Positions 13,236-26,385 of a DNA stretch of 64,000 nucleotides are shown in pieces. The DNA comes from Certhia americana (lineage: Eukaryota > Chordata > Aves > Passeriformes > Certhiidae). The stretch's first letter is position 1. Each line of letters starts with the position of its first letter. Position numbers and translations under genes: made by a program. The stretch spans positions 66,985,053 to 67,049,052 of the forward strand of contig CM031857.1 in the NCBI GenBank assembly GCA_018697195.1. Direction: 5' to 3'. The notes beneath the pieces are model-generated. The model was not told the DNA's origin, searched no databases, and worked only from the letters and a program-made list of their open reading frames with translations.

Positions 13236-15559
13236 AAACCTCAGAGACACTCTAAATTCAGTTCAGTAAAGCTAACTTTTAGAAAATATTTATGCAAATT
13301 CAGTTTTCTGAACTTCTTTTCCTGTATATAATTTTTTTCCTTCTCTGAATATTGTTGTTTTTTCTGTCCTTGCCTTTATTTTGCTTTGGACCCTTTGCCC
13401 TTCCAGTCTTATCTTGCTAGCTGCTTCTGAAGGTATCTGTGATATGGGGCATTAATTAATTATCAATAATATTGTAGAGGTGGCTGCTTTATTTTCATTA
13501 CTTATGTAGTTAAATGTTAATGAGTGCAAATGTGGTGATAAAAATAATTTATACTTTTAATAAGAAGGTATGTGTTTAATGGGATTGTGTGTATTGTAGT
13601 CACATGTTTAAGAATTGGCCATTAACTGATACATACTACTCTTCTGATATCTCCATTGTTGACACTTATGTGGCAAGAGAATGAGGCTCCATCTGCCAAA
13701 TGCAAATCAGTTAAATTTATCTGTAATTAATAATAATGCAAGAAAAACATCCTGTAATTTCTTCAGCTGAGCAGCTTGCCTTAGGAGGCATGCAACTTTC
13801 TCTAAAGCAAAAGATGCCTTATTATGTTGTACTAAAATAGCTGTTCTCCTGTGTCGTAATTTTAAATCTGACATACTTGAAGTTCAAGGAGGAGTGATTT
13901 TCACAAAAATTCTGTGGAAACAGGAAAGAGCAGATGGCAAAAAATTTCACATGTCCAGTTTTCACCAACAGTAATAAAAGTGCAAGATCTCAAATAACTG
14001 AGACAAACTCAATTGAAAATTGCATTTTCCATTTCCTTGGTTCACCTGTGGCATGGCTAATTTAGGTGGATATATTATCTTTGTAGATTGTATATCTGAC
14101 TTAAACCATAGTAGATAAGACCTCTACTTGCACCACATATTGCTATGGCATCCAGTCAGTTTGTTTGTCCTACTCAATGACCAAGTGCACATGTTGGCTG
14201 AGCGATCAGTAGCTGACAAAATGAAGCCTTTTACATTTTGCCAATTCTAGTGTGTATACACTAGAGCAAGAAATTCACTAGAGTTTTTCTGGTCACATGC
14301 TACTTCATGTTCTCCAGTGAATTAAATAAAAAATTATGCATGTGGAAGATTTAAAAATAAAAAAAGGGGAGGAATTCAAGCCTTTTTTTAAAATTCCACC
14401 TCAACAGTTTGCTTTTTTGGGTGGGAAATGTAATCAAATTTGTCGTTTGCTTAAATAACTCAGTGTTACTGAAAAATTTCAGGACCTGCAGATTTTTTTT
14501 TTTTTTTCTGCAGGTATCTAGAAATGTATCCTTCATTCCAATGTGTAGGGGTAAACTGTTCTTTGTGTTTATTTCCCAAATATATTTTCTGCTTGAGCAA
14601 AAGACACTTTTTCCCCACCCAGAGTTTTAAACTCGAGGTCTTGTCTCTGCACTGTTGTGGGTAGATCAGAAAGCCTTGCTGGTATTTTGTGAGGGGTAAA
14701 GGGAATGGCCAGACAAGCAGAAACAAGGAGTGAAAGCAAGTAAAAAATCATCAAAGGTATAGAGGCAGATGAAGTCTGCAGGGTGTCCTGAGGTCCCTGT
14801 TCTCTACTGACCCTGTGTTCCAGTGTGTAATTTGGTGAACCACAATATTTCCCCCCCCTCCATGACTGAAAAACTGGGTATAAACTTGCAAGGAATCCTG
14901 TGCCTCATCCTCATTGCAGGATAAGGTATGCATTTCAGCTTATGCATTCAACAATGATGTGTTAGTCTGTCCTATCTTTTCAGCTTAATTATGAACTTTA
15001 TGTGAAGAGTGATACCAGGTACAGTCTCTTCTGACTGAGATGGAAAATGACTTGTGCATTTAAATTATCTGTGCCAAAAATGATTGCTGCACACAGCATA
15101 CTGGACTTGATAGCGTTATGAAAACTGAGTTTATTTCTCACCCTTACAGGAATTTTAGTGCTATCACACTCAACTCTGAAAATCAATATTCTGGTACATT
15201 TTTGATATCTGCTCAGAACCTTTGAGAAGAAAATCTATAAATAGGAAATTTGAGTCCAGTTAACATCGCCACTCATGTAGTAGAAACACAGATCCTTTTC
15301 TGCCCACACCTCCTCAGGCATTTTCTTTTCTTTCTCACTTAGCTGTTCCCAGAAAACTCCTTGTGTGTGACTCGTTTCATTTTTGCTTTTACAATCTGTT
15401 CCTGCTTGTCACTTCTTGGGAGTGTTAATAAGTTCAGCTCAAACTCATTCAAATCATGTTAAGTTAGGACCACATACAAAGTATTTCTTAATAAGCATTG
15501 ATGCTCCTGCTTAAGTACAGTATATTATTTAACAGAAAATCATATGTCTTTTTTTTTAG

Positions 15560-15629
15560 TTTGATTAACAAGATCAAACCTGGCATTGTTAAGAAGATCA
15601 ATCATCTGCCAACTCCAATAGCTGGCTTG
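15560..15629 (+). CDS. LMO7: LMO7 internal coding exon, CH domain part 2
   Basis: A 70-nt exon. Its first base completes the Asp codon split with the previous exon; 23 codons follow, reading LINKIKPGIVKKINHLPTP then IAGL. This is the CH-domain segment with the LIN.(I/L)KPG motif followed by the K-K-I-N-x-L-x-T-P loop shared by LMO7 and LIMCH1. The acceptor is a run of T ending in AG, the donor is TTG|GTAAGT, and the exon ends in phase 0. Skipping this exon (70 nt) would break the frame. Identification is very secure because the frame from the previous exon continues exactly. Confidence 0.94.
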
Positions 15630-18600
15630 GTAAGTAATGGCATTGAATCTAATATCTAGTGTATGAACCAGGTTGTTTTTAACGAGTTTTCAAAATTCTA
15701 GCTCCATTTTCATTTTTTGTTCAAAATGGTGCCATTTCTATGTTATCTTAGACCACAAAGGATACCTAATCTGTCATTTGGATCTGTAACTTCAGTCATC
15801 CTGTCACTGCATGAAGTTTCATCATCCCTGGAAGTATCAAGCACTAGCTCCTGTGCACAAACCTCTGTGGCATTACTTGTCTCTATCAAGTAGGCCACCA
15901 TCCTATCTTACATTCAGAAGCCACTTCCGATATCCCTTTCTTAGGGAAAGGGCAGAGTAGGAAATGTTCTGTGTAGTTAAGGCATTTTTAGAACCTGTCT
16001 CACTCCACCCACAGCAACGCTTCAGTTGCATTAAAATAACAGATGATGCAAAGATCTCTCTTCAGGCTTCATCTGTGGGATTTGCCAATGTTTTGGCTGT
16101 AAATCACATTGCTGAGGGTAGAGGTGGGAGATGTATGTCTTCAGTTTCACAGGAAATGGAAAAGATTGTATGCTGCTTGGAAAATTTGCTGCCCAGAGAC
16201 TAGGGAAAGTTTTATAGCTGTTCAGTATCAGGAACTCTTCTTTGGGCAAATGAATTCAAAGAATTCTTTCTTCATCACTCTTTTTCACTTGTTGACTATT
16301 CATGTCACTTTGGGTGTCAAGGCTATTTTAGTCCTGTCACAAAAACTATTGGTTATATTGCTCACATTAAAAGATCCAAGGCGTACAGGGCCGTATGCAT
16401 GATTCCTGTGACAAATGGAAGATCCCACCTTATGATAAACGTGCAAGCTCAACATTATGTGGTTTCTTAGTAGGAGTAGAATGGAAAACTTCTCTAGATA
16501 CTTTTATTTATATGTTTTAATGGGATGAGCCAACAAAACATTGGCTTTTGCTGGTCAACCATGTAGCTCATTAGAGAATAAGCGTAGTGAACTTGGCTGG
16601 AGGTCATAAGATTATGTTGAATTGCCATAAGTTATTGCACAAGCTGAGAATGTGCATTTCCACATCAAATGAATGTAGAAAGTATTATTTGCCTTTGTCC
16701 CAGACAAGCTCAGGTATTTAGGCTTGTGAATAAGACTGCTGCACATTCTTTTCCTGTGAGGCATACAAAAAAAAATTCAAATGAAACCAAAATAATTCTA
16801 GGGAGGACAGCGCAGTTATTTGATCAGTGGTTTGATTGCCTACATGGCTTCTGAAGTAGCCATTAGTTTCAAACGAGAAAACCGTAAGCTAGATTTCATT
16901 TTTGTGGTGATTTAATTGTTTTTCTTGAATCATAACTGCAAGCACTCTTGTTTTCATATGCATTTTTTTATTTCCAGATGTAAAAATGCAGAGTATTCAT
17001 TTGGTGTGTAATTCATATCCTTCTTGTAGTGTACTATTGTTTCTTCAAGTTGTTTCTAGTTCCTACAAATCTTCAAAAATAAAGAAAAGAGGCAGAAAGG
17101 TGAATGATTCTTGCAAATCGGGCACACCCAGTGTTATTGTTAAAATATGACTTAAAGATAGTAATTGAGAGAACTGATGTTTTGTATTAACCTGTGGAAA
17201 AGGTTTTACATAAATACTTCAGTTTCAGGAGACAAAAATAATGACGATCATATGGGGATAGTTTCAGAAGTTGGTGCTTATGGTGACAATAGTGAAAAAC
17301 TGGTTCTTGCAGACTTTAGAGGAACCTTCTCAGTTATAATGGCTTTGAAAAGCCCAGGTTTCCAGCATGAAAAGCCCAGCATGTAAAACGCAAACTAGAA
17401 ATTATGGGGATTTTCATTTATAAGAAAACAGACACTGATACCTGACAGACTCAGGATACTGTGCTTGAAAGATAGCATTTAGAAATAGAAAAAGCTTACT
17501 AGGATATTCGATGGTAGGCTTGCTTGACATATTCTGGAAATATTTTCATTGCTTGTAGGTTGCTTCTCCTACAAATTTGCTTTAGTGTTTCTGTGGCTTC
17601 ATTAAAGTTACATATACTTCTGTGGCTCTCGCTTCTGCTGTCTTCAATGTCTTTGAATCTCACACTAATTGCCCCCCAGCAAGCTTTCATGACATCTAGA
17701 AATCACTGTTGGAAGAAGTGAATTTATGTTTCTCTTTTTCTCTCTTTTTTTGTATTTTTTTTTTAATCCAGATAAAAATGTTAATGCCAAGAGATGGCAG
17801 GTTTTTTTCTAAAACAGAAAGAAACCTGATCATGTTCTTTCTACAGCTTCTCCATGCTGCTCTAGACTCATATCCTGAAGTCCATTTCCAAAAAATTTTA
17901 TGCCTTTATTGCCTAATTAGTATCCATTTCTCTCCTGACTTCTCTGATTCAAAGGAAACAAACCCCCCATGGTTTTGAGAGTTTTGTAGCAGTCTGATTA
18001 CCAGAAGGAAACAAATGCTTTGAAAGACATCTTGTTTCTCTTCCCTCCCTGCCCCCCTTTCCCTCCCATTTGTTTTTCTTCCCCTGCAGGAATTCCTTGA
18101 ATTTTGGTTTTGTTCCCTCGGGAGTTAATATATTTTATTTCCACATACATTATAAGTACGTTGTTTAAGCATTGTGTTCACTTCAACTATTTGAAAGGCT
18201 TTTTTTAGCAGTGCAGAAATACAGTGTTGAATAGATGTCTTTGCTTGAATCTCCAGAAGGGTTTTGTTATCTCACTTCTTTGAGTTCATGGTTATTTTGA
18301 AAACAAATTGTTGGAGTAAAATAGTAAGTGAAGGCCTACAGGAATAATGAAATATTCAGTTCTGTATAGAATATTGTGTGCCAGAGTTTTTTTGTATTGG
18401 TTGTTGTGAGGTGCTGCTTTTAATGAAGTCAATATTGATTTATGTCTTGTTTTCTTTTATGACATCTTACTAACCATAAGATCTAATAGGGACTTTATAT
18501 TAGTAGGAACATTTTACACAACTCAGATTAAGCCTTTGCTTTTACCTTTATTTTGATTATACTGCTGCCTAGGGATTTTTAGGTGTGGATTGCAGTGGTT

Positions 18601-21600
18601 CAGGTCTAATCATGATGGAATGGAAAAATAAATACATGTGTTTTGAGGATTAAATACTGAAATGAAACTTGGCATTCAGTTAATGAAAAATGCTTAATTG
18701 GTACCAGGAAAGTTCAAAAAATTGATTAAACTTCTCCCCAGTTTGGCATGGCATGGGAAATTTGGGCTGCAGCTTGTGTGGGAGGGTATGGAAGAACTCT
18801 TTGGGAAGAAGAATTGGATCTGGCTGTTACTTGGTATCCACATAATAACTTTTTGCTCCAGTTCTCTCCTGAGGCATGTGGGTGAGATGTAGGCATTGTT
18901 TTAGCTGCATTTGCCTGTTCACTTCTGTTCCAGTTTGGAAAATGGAATTGCTGGGGGAGGAGAAGTACCAGAGTGGTTACAGGGAAGCTGTGGTGTCAGG
19001 ACAGATGACAGAAGAAATGTCCAAACAGCTCTTATGGTGGTTTCCTGGACAGTGAGTGTACCAGCTGCAGGATGCTAAGTTTTAACTCCAGCAATAGCTG
19101 CAGAAAGTTGCCACTTGCAGCAGGTTGATTTTTAACAGCACATGTCAGATTTTGGAGCCAGTGATGTTCCCACAGTTTTCCTGAAGGGAGTTAACTGAAA
19201 GGTGGCTGTTGGGGGGTTTTTTGCTATAATTTTAATTATTTTTTTAAATGTCATTCAGGACATTTGCACTGAAATAGTTTCTGGAAAATTAAAATTTAAT
19301 TTCTGATTATATTTTAGACTGTCTAAAAACACACAGTTTGTATAAAGAGCAGTGCACGTATTTTTTCCCACTACAGCAGAGGAGCAAGCAAACCAGGAGA
19401 GAGTAGCAGGTTCTGAAGCCCTCAGGCATTTCTGGGGGGTGTGGGAAGGGTAACAGAAAGGTCAGAAGATTGTGGAAGCTGAGATTTCATTATGAATGGT
19501 AGATAAAGTGCAGACTGCACTTTTACTTTAAAGATCCACTTTTTCTGGTCCTTATTTGTGTGAAACAGAGATGGTGTTTAAAGAAAATTATTCAAATTGA
19601 TAGATCTTGCTGGTTTCAGATCATGCAAAATTATTTTGATTGGAATTCTTGGGTAGTAAAGGTGGCAAAAATAAAATGAATGCTTAACAAAAGCAAACCC
19701 AGAGGAAAACTTCTTTCTCAAAAAATATTTTTCAGCTTGAATCCCAGCATGTGAAGATGGTTTGAATATAATCACATGAGGGAGAGGATTTTTGTGGTTT
19801 GGTAACATATTTCCCAACAAGGCTTTGCTCAGCAGTTTCAGAGATGCATCTCTGGCTGCAGCACCATTGTTCCCCCAAAACCTCCTGCTTTCAACTCAGT
19901 TGGCTGGACATAGAGAATCATAAACTGGAATGAGAGTCACAAGACACCATGAGACAGTGGGAAGATGAATGAGTTATGTATAGTTTATGCAAGCTGAACA
20001 TATCTGTCAGAATAATGCATTGCTTGTTGCTCAGGAGAAATAAGTGTACACAGTTCAGCAAGGCAGAATTTTAGTTAAGATACATTTCCAACTGAGACTA
20101 GGCAATGAAGCAGATTCTGAGGTAAGAGTCAGAGGAGAGGGGTAGTGAATGGAAATCTTTCTTAGATTGGGAATCTCAATATCCCAATTTGGTCTTCTAA
20201 GGTCATCTATTTTTGCTTGCAGCTCCTGTGAATAAGGTACAAGTGCAATGCTTTGCACTGTGATTGGGAAGCTTTTTCTCACATCAGAGATATGAGGGCT
20301 GTGATCATACAACAGGGCAGAGCGGAAAGCTGTTGGGTTTTCCAGAGCTGTAAATGAAATGACATTAGCAGTTTTGTTTCAAGTTTGTCTGTGATTTCAA
20401 GCAGGCGAGATGTTGCTAACTCAGTCTTCAGTGTGTGAGCTGGGTGAACATGAGCACAAAATGTCATCTTCTCAAAGTCCTTCAGCTTCCCTTTTTGGAA
20501 AAAGGATTTTTTATGAATTTTTGTTTCCTGTTCGCATACACAAAAAAAGCTGTGCATCTTTAGGCAGTCCCAGGTTTGAAAATGTTTATCTGAAATACTG
20601 TAGAGTCTGATGATTCTTTTTTCTCTAGTAGGGAATTAGGGTACTTTAGGGAGGAGAGCATCTTGATGCTTTTCCATGCAGATTTTTTCAAACATTTGTT
20701 GTCTTGAGTCAACAGGAAACATATTCTTCTGACAGCTACTACTCCAACACCATTGCTTCTCTTTAATGCAATATAATATTACACCATTCTAAAATGTGCT
20801 TATTGAATGTATGGGGAGGTATTAATACCATCTGCACCAAGGCAACAACCTGAAACAGTGTTACTTAGGTCACTGGCATACACCTTCTAAACCAGAAAAG
20901 CAGGGAATAATAAAGGTAAAAATAGGGAAATATGATAGAAAGCTAAACTAAAATCAAAGGGGAGATAAAGAAAAGGGTGGAGAACATAAAAAATAAAAAT
21001 ATTTTTCTGTGCCTTTGTGCCTAGCACTTTGCAAACTATGGAACCACCCTGGTATTTCCTTATCTTTTGCATCAAGGAGAGCTGCCCAAAATTTCCTTTT
21101 CTGTGGGAAAATTTTCTCAACATGGTGATGGGATTTTTTTTGGCGGTGTGGTTTTTTTTTTTTTCCTTGTGTTGCAGGGAAATGGTATGCAGATGACATT
21201 TTTACTTTATTATGGGACACTTCCAAAACAATTTTTCAGGCAAAGTTCACACTTGTACATATTAGTTCAGTGTATATTTTATTTAGGACTTAGCTACACA
21301 CTTCCTTCTCTAGATTACTAATCAAATTAGTTGTTTTTTCCACTTAAATTTAAGAAATCTAATGATATGAGAAGCTTAATTTGATTTAAATGATTTTTTT
21401 TCAAAGCACCTCAACTTCCAAAATTCATTCCTTCACACTGAGTATTTTCTCTCACTGTTCATCTTCTAGTCTTTAATATAGTCTTTATATTTTATATTGG
21501 TACATCTTTTCTGTCCTCTTACATTACATATTTTTAATAATTATTTTTTCATCTTAAACTCCTGCTCTATGAATTTGACTAGTGTGAGCTACAATAGTAA

Positions 21601-21911
21601 TAACGGTATCTTGTCTACTATGAGAAATCGATTATAATGAAACTTCTCTGTTCCATTCCACATGAAAAATGAGGAAGGGCAAGTACACAAATATATGGAG
21701 TAAGTTATATAAAAGCTGCTGTTGTTTGCTTTGCTTCACTACCAAACAGCAGAAAATACAGACCTAAATTTCCTGGTTGTGTAGCAATGAAGTCCAAAAA
21801 TGCTTGTAAGAAATAGCCTCATAAATTTTGGTCAAGATCTGACTAATGAGCTGATAAGCATTTGATGTGTTCTCTTTGATTTACTGGCTTTTTTGGGTTT
21901 TTTTCAATGAT

Positions 21912-21951
21912 GAGGGAGTAATACTGAGTGAGAGGGAGTAACACTGAGTGA
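21912..21951. repeat. Two tandem copies of a 20-bp unit
   Basis: The unit beginning GAGGGAGTAA occurs at 21912-21931 and again at 21932-21951 with one mismatch (T versus C at unit position 11). It is a simple recent duplication with no sign of function. Confidence 0.85.
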
Positions 21952-22686
21952 TGTGGAGTGTTGCTATATCTTCTGGAGGTTTAAGTCACCTTTTTGAAGA
22001 TTAAGAAAACACATCACAGCTAATATGGTGGCTGTGGCTCTGCTTTCAGTCCTGCTTCCATATCCCTCTCCTGTGGCTGATGTGGGTCATGGAATTTTGG
22101 TTTGTCAGTGGCATGTACATTCAGAGGTACAGGGTGAGTGAAGCTGAGAAACTCCTATTTGATATCATTCACCAGGAAGCTGATTAGTCTGATACTGTTT
22201 TTCATATGGCAAGTCACAATGCACCTGTATTTTTCTGGGAAGCTGTTAATTTAAATGTGTAAACAAAACCAAAGAGTCATCATGACCTGTTTTCTAGATG
22301 ACTGTGCTCAGCAAGTTGTTGGGAAATTCATAAAGACAAGTATTTTAAGAGACTTATTGCTTTGCATAATCCTTGCATGAGGGAATACTTCTGTTTTGCA
22401 ATAGCAATTGGTGTTTCTCATGAATGAACTTCAATATATCTAAAACCAAAGAGGAAGAAAGCGAAAGTGGGTATGACCTACCTGAACTCATGCCCCCGCA
22501 TTCAACATGCTTTCCTCTATAAGGTAGTTTATATGTTTAATACAGGCTCAGGAGCACTTCAGATAGTAGGAATGAGGCCAGGTTTCTCTTTATAGTTGTA
22601 GTTTTCTTGTTCAATATTCTTCTTAGGCTGCAGGTAAAAAAACTTCCCCAAACTGTAATTTTCCTTTTTCTTGTGGGAAGCAAGAC

Positions 22687-24028
22687 ATTTGTGGGGAAAG
22701 GGAAACACTGTACCCGTCTCTAAAAAAGGTAGGAAGGAGGACTCTTGGAACCACTGACCCATCAGCCTCGTCCCCATGCCTGTCTAGATCATGGAACAGC
22801 TCCTCCTAAAAGCTCTGCCAAGGAACATAGTGAACAGGGATGTGATTTGGGACAGCCAAGGGTAAGCCCTACCTGACCAATCTGTTGGCCTTCTGTTATG
22901 GAGTGACTGCATCAGTGGACAAGGGAAGGAATGCAGATGTCACTTATCTGGCCTTCTGTAAAGCCTTTGATACAGTCCCCCACAACATTCTTCTGTCTGA
23001 ACTGGAGAGAGAGAGATTTGATGGGTGGATTGTTTGGTGGATAGGGAGTTGGTTGGACAGTTGCATGGAGAGGGCAGTGGTCATAGTTAATGTCCAGAGG
23101 GACATTAGGGACAAGTGACACCCCTTAGAGTTTCTTGCTTGGACTAGTTCTGCTAAATGTCTTCATCAATGACACAGAGGGATTGAGGGCACTCTCAGAA
23201 AATTTGCAGACAGCAAGCTGAGTGGTGCTGTTGACACACCTAAAGCATGGGATGGCACCCAGAGGGACCTGGACAAGCTCGAGAAGTAGGCCCTTGGGAA
23301 TCTCATGAGGTCTAACAAAGCCAAGTGCAAGGTGATGCACCTGGATTGGGGCAATCCCCCAGTATTAATATAAGATAAGAAATGAGAGCAGCCCTAGTGA
23401 GCAGGGCTTGGGGGTGCTGGTGGGTGAGGGGCTGGACATGACCCAGCCATGGGCACTCACAGCCCAGAAACCAAACGTGTCCTGGGCTGCATCCAGAGCA
23501 GTGTGGGCAGCAGGGGAGGGAGGGGATTCTGCCCCTCTGCTCTGCTCTGCTGAGACCCCACCTGCATCCAACTGTAAATGGACCTATTGGGACAGGCTCA
23601 GAGAAGGGCCACAAAAATCATGAGTGGCTGGAACATCTCTCCTATGAAGACAGGCTTAGAGCATTGGGTTATTTAGCCTGGGAACAGAAGGCTGTAGGTT
23701 TCAATACATAAATGAAGGTTACAAGAAAGATAAGGACAAACTTTTTAGAAGAAACTGTTGTGATAGAACAAGAGATAATGGTTTTAAATAAAAAGAGGAT
23801 AGATTCAGATTATATGTAAGGAAGAAATTCTTCACTGTGAGGGTGGTGAGGCATTGGAGCAGCTTTTCCAGAGTGGATGCTTCTTCCCTGGGACCATTAC
23901 GGGTTAGGTTGGATGGGGCTCTGAGCAACCTGATCTTGTTGACGATGTCACTGTTCACTGCAGGGAGGTTGGACTAAGATAATCTTTAAGGTCCCTTTCA
24001 ACCCAAACCATTCTTGATCCTATGTTAT
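22687..24028 (+). mobile_element. CR1 LINE fragment with broken reverse-transcriptase ORF
   Basis: A 5'-truncated, degraded CR1 non-LTR retrotransposon in the same orientation as LMO7. The translated segment at 22885-23118 carries the reverse-transcriptase motif-A region ([11 protein letters not shown], with the catalytic Asp) followed by the DGW..WI..WLD block typical of CR1. The frame stops at 23116-23118. Further on, the motif-C region at 23203-23217 reads FADSK where CR1 elements have FADD, so one catalytic Asp is lost through a small deletion. The 3' end shows the CR1 tail pattern (repeated GGATGGGGCT, TTTAAGGTCCCTTTCAACCC, then a decayed terminal short repeat). The element is non-autonomous and long dead. 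The start is approximate; similarity may extend slightly further left. Confidence 0.88.
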
Positions 24029-25866
24029 TAGTATGACAAAAATCTTTTCACCTGGGAATTGACACAGCATTGTATTTCAAATGTGGCCATCAAATAAAGT
24101 GTTAAATTCCTTACTTAATGTATTTTAGTGAGATTTTTTTCAGTGCTCAGAAAATTGCAATTGGAAATTAGTAACTGTGTTTCCATTGGCAACTGAAACT
24201 TCTGAATTTTACAGTACTTCAAACTCCTAAGCAGATGCTTCTTCAAGTTTCAGAACATGATGGCCACAGTAACTGGGATGAAAATTCTGTGTAAACAGAA
24301 AACCAAAATAGAGTTTTGTTTCTTTTTTTACGTTTTTGTAAATTTATGAAGCATTACAGAAATCTGATTTTTAAATAGTTAAGTTTAAGAAAAGTCTTAT
24401 TTCTTCTTTATATAAAAGGGCTATAATGTGTCAGATCTTGCAGTACTTCACAAAGAGTTCTTTACCATCATTTCAGTTTTATACCTAAAGACAGTGGAGA
24501 GCAGTTGATGAGAATTTTAGTGGCTTTAGTGTGGAGGTTAATAAGCAAGTAGTAGTAGGGTGGGGATGAAATCTTGACTTTCAGTCTGGTTCTCTCATTG
24601 ACCACACTGTAAACCCAAAAAACAGTAAACTAGAATATATCAGGAGTAAAGCAAGACCTGAGAGGAATGTATATGGATCTATAAATCACTTTTGGTACTC
24701 TTTCTGCTGTGTTACAGGAAAGAGTAATGTGGCCTGTATGGAAATACCTCTAGCAGACAATTAAGAACAAAGAATTGTGTGCTAGAAAGGAAGTATGGTT
24801 ATTAATAGTTAGAGATGACATTGTTCTGTAGTCTTTCAATGCCTGATAGTGGGAGTATGTAATCTCAGCAGTGGTTTACTGATGTTTTGTGCCCCTCTGC
24901 TTGAAAACATATGGTACATTTCAGCCTTAGTTCTGAATTTCCTTTAATTGTTTTCTGTTGCTGCCTAAACACTTTGAAATGTAGGGTGTGGAGAAAGAGG
25001 AGGAACTCTGTGAAATTTTTAGTAGCAGCTCGAGATCTCCACCAGGCAGAGTGAAACCCAGACATGGGGTTGAACTTGACAGGTTTTTAGGTGCATGCTT
25101 GTGAAGTGAAATGTGTCTAGGAGACGTAAGTGGGGAGGAAGCATATTGATACAGACCCTGAGAAATGGTGGTTCAGCTACTTGTGCATGCCTCTTGTCAG
25201 GGGGACAGTAAGTGGTGTGCCTGCTGGTTGATCTCTGAATCAAAAGCAGTATTTTGGGATGCTTTAAATGAGATCAAGTCTTCTGAACCAATGCGTTTTG
25301 ATGAGATGTCAAAATGCTAACTAATTAATTAGTTTTTAAAACTCTTGTCAGCTGACTATAAAGTAATATGATTGGCAGCAAGGACTTTCTGATATGGAAA
25401 ATTTTCATCCATTTTCAACGAAAGCTCTGAAAAAGTACTAACCTTTTTCCCTCAGTTTGCCATCACTTAACAAAATACATAAATATGATTTCCAAATGAA
25501 CTGCAAGAAATTTCCATTTATCAATTCAATCAGCTGTAGTCTGTGGTATACTCTGTCGTTTGTATGCTATTTTTATTTCTGAAGTAACTGATGACTGTGT
25601 CTGTTTGTCAAGAAACATTCCTTCCGAACTGGAAAAAAAATGCCAACCACGTAGGAGAAGTACACACCTTAACTCATACTTGTGACATTCATAATCTGAT
25701 TTCTCCTTCCTTTGCCAAGTAGAGATTTGAGATTCCTCACAGCACTCTGTTTGTGTTAAACCTGCACAAAGTGGATACTGGAGTACCTTTCCCCCCCACC
25801 TCTGCCTTGTCAGATATTTATCAATGCGAGGTGTTTAAAATTCATGGCAGTTTTCAAAGAAAGTAG

Positions 25867-26385
25867 ATGTTAATTGCAGCAGTGATAACTTTCTCTGCGG
25901 TATCCATGGTGGAGCTGTGCAGCTATGCTATTTACCCTTTGTTTGGTACAAAACCCTCATACCACGTCTCCCAACGCCTGTCTGAACACCTCCGCGCCCA
26001 TGTGTCTGTGCTGAATCACCCTCCTCCAGTGAGGTATGTGAAAGAACTATTAACAACAACACCAGCAACAAGTGCTGCCAAAGGCAGGGTGCTGAGCTGC
26101 TTCAGCTGGGCTGACCGAGCTTGCTGTCTGCATGGCAGGAGGATGGGGAGAGGTGTGAGGAAGCCTGGCACTGATGCAGGTGTTCAGGTGGGCTCGAAGA
26201 CAGGTCATCTACAAACCAACTCATCAATGCAGGGTGCTGGGAAAGCTTCTTGGCAGCATGGGATAAGCCCACATAGAGCAGGAAGGAATAGATGCAGTGC
26301 TAGGATGCTACTCCTGTTAGGAAACAAAAGGTGCCTGATTCTTGAAGGAAGCAAAGTTAGAGGAAACTGCCGAAAGCTCTCTTAG
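25867..26385 (+). other. 172-codon open frame, unrecognised, probably chance
   Basis: The longest open frame in the window. The translation starts with a short hydrophobic stretch (MLIAAVITFSAVSMV) and then becomes a low-hydrophobicity Gly/Ser/Arg-rich sequence with no motif I recognise. Inside it, 25880-26033 is bracketed by an acceptor-like TTAATTGCAG and a donor-like GAG|GTATGT, and it holds more CpG dinucleotides than its surroundings. No polyadenylation or promoter evidence accompanies it. I do not assign a function; it could be an unannotated alternative exon or a chance frame. Confidence 0.2.

Larger units (their letters stand above)
12394..15559 (+). other. LMO7: LMO7 intron (3.17 kb)
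   Basis: Bounded by the donor GTGAGT and a long T-rich tract ending in TTTTTTTAG. It interrupts an Asp codon after its second base (phase 2). It holds a pure T34 run at 12469-12502, an A-rich stretch followed by C15 at 13171-13235, and an AT-rich stretch near 13430-13600 that looks unusually free of simple repeat. No coding exon or transposon is recognisable; the open frames present (for example 12586-12837) lack motifs. Confidence 0.88.

Noticed and set aside
23312..23623. Several overlapping open frames of 65-100 codons
   Set aside because: All lie inside the degraded CR1 copy, on both strands; they are by-products of CR1 base composition.
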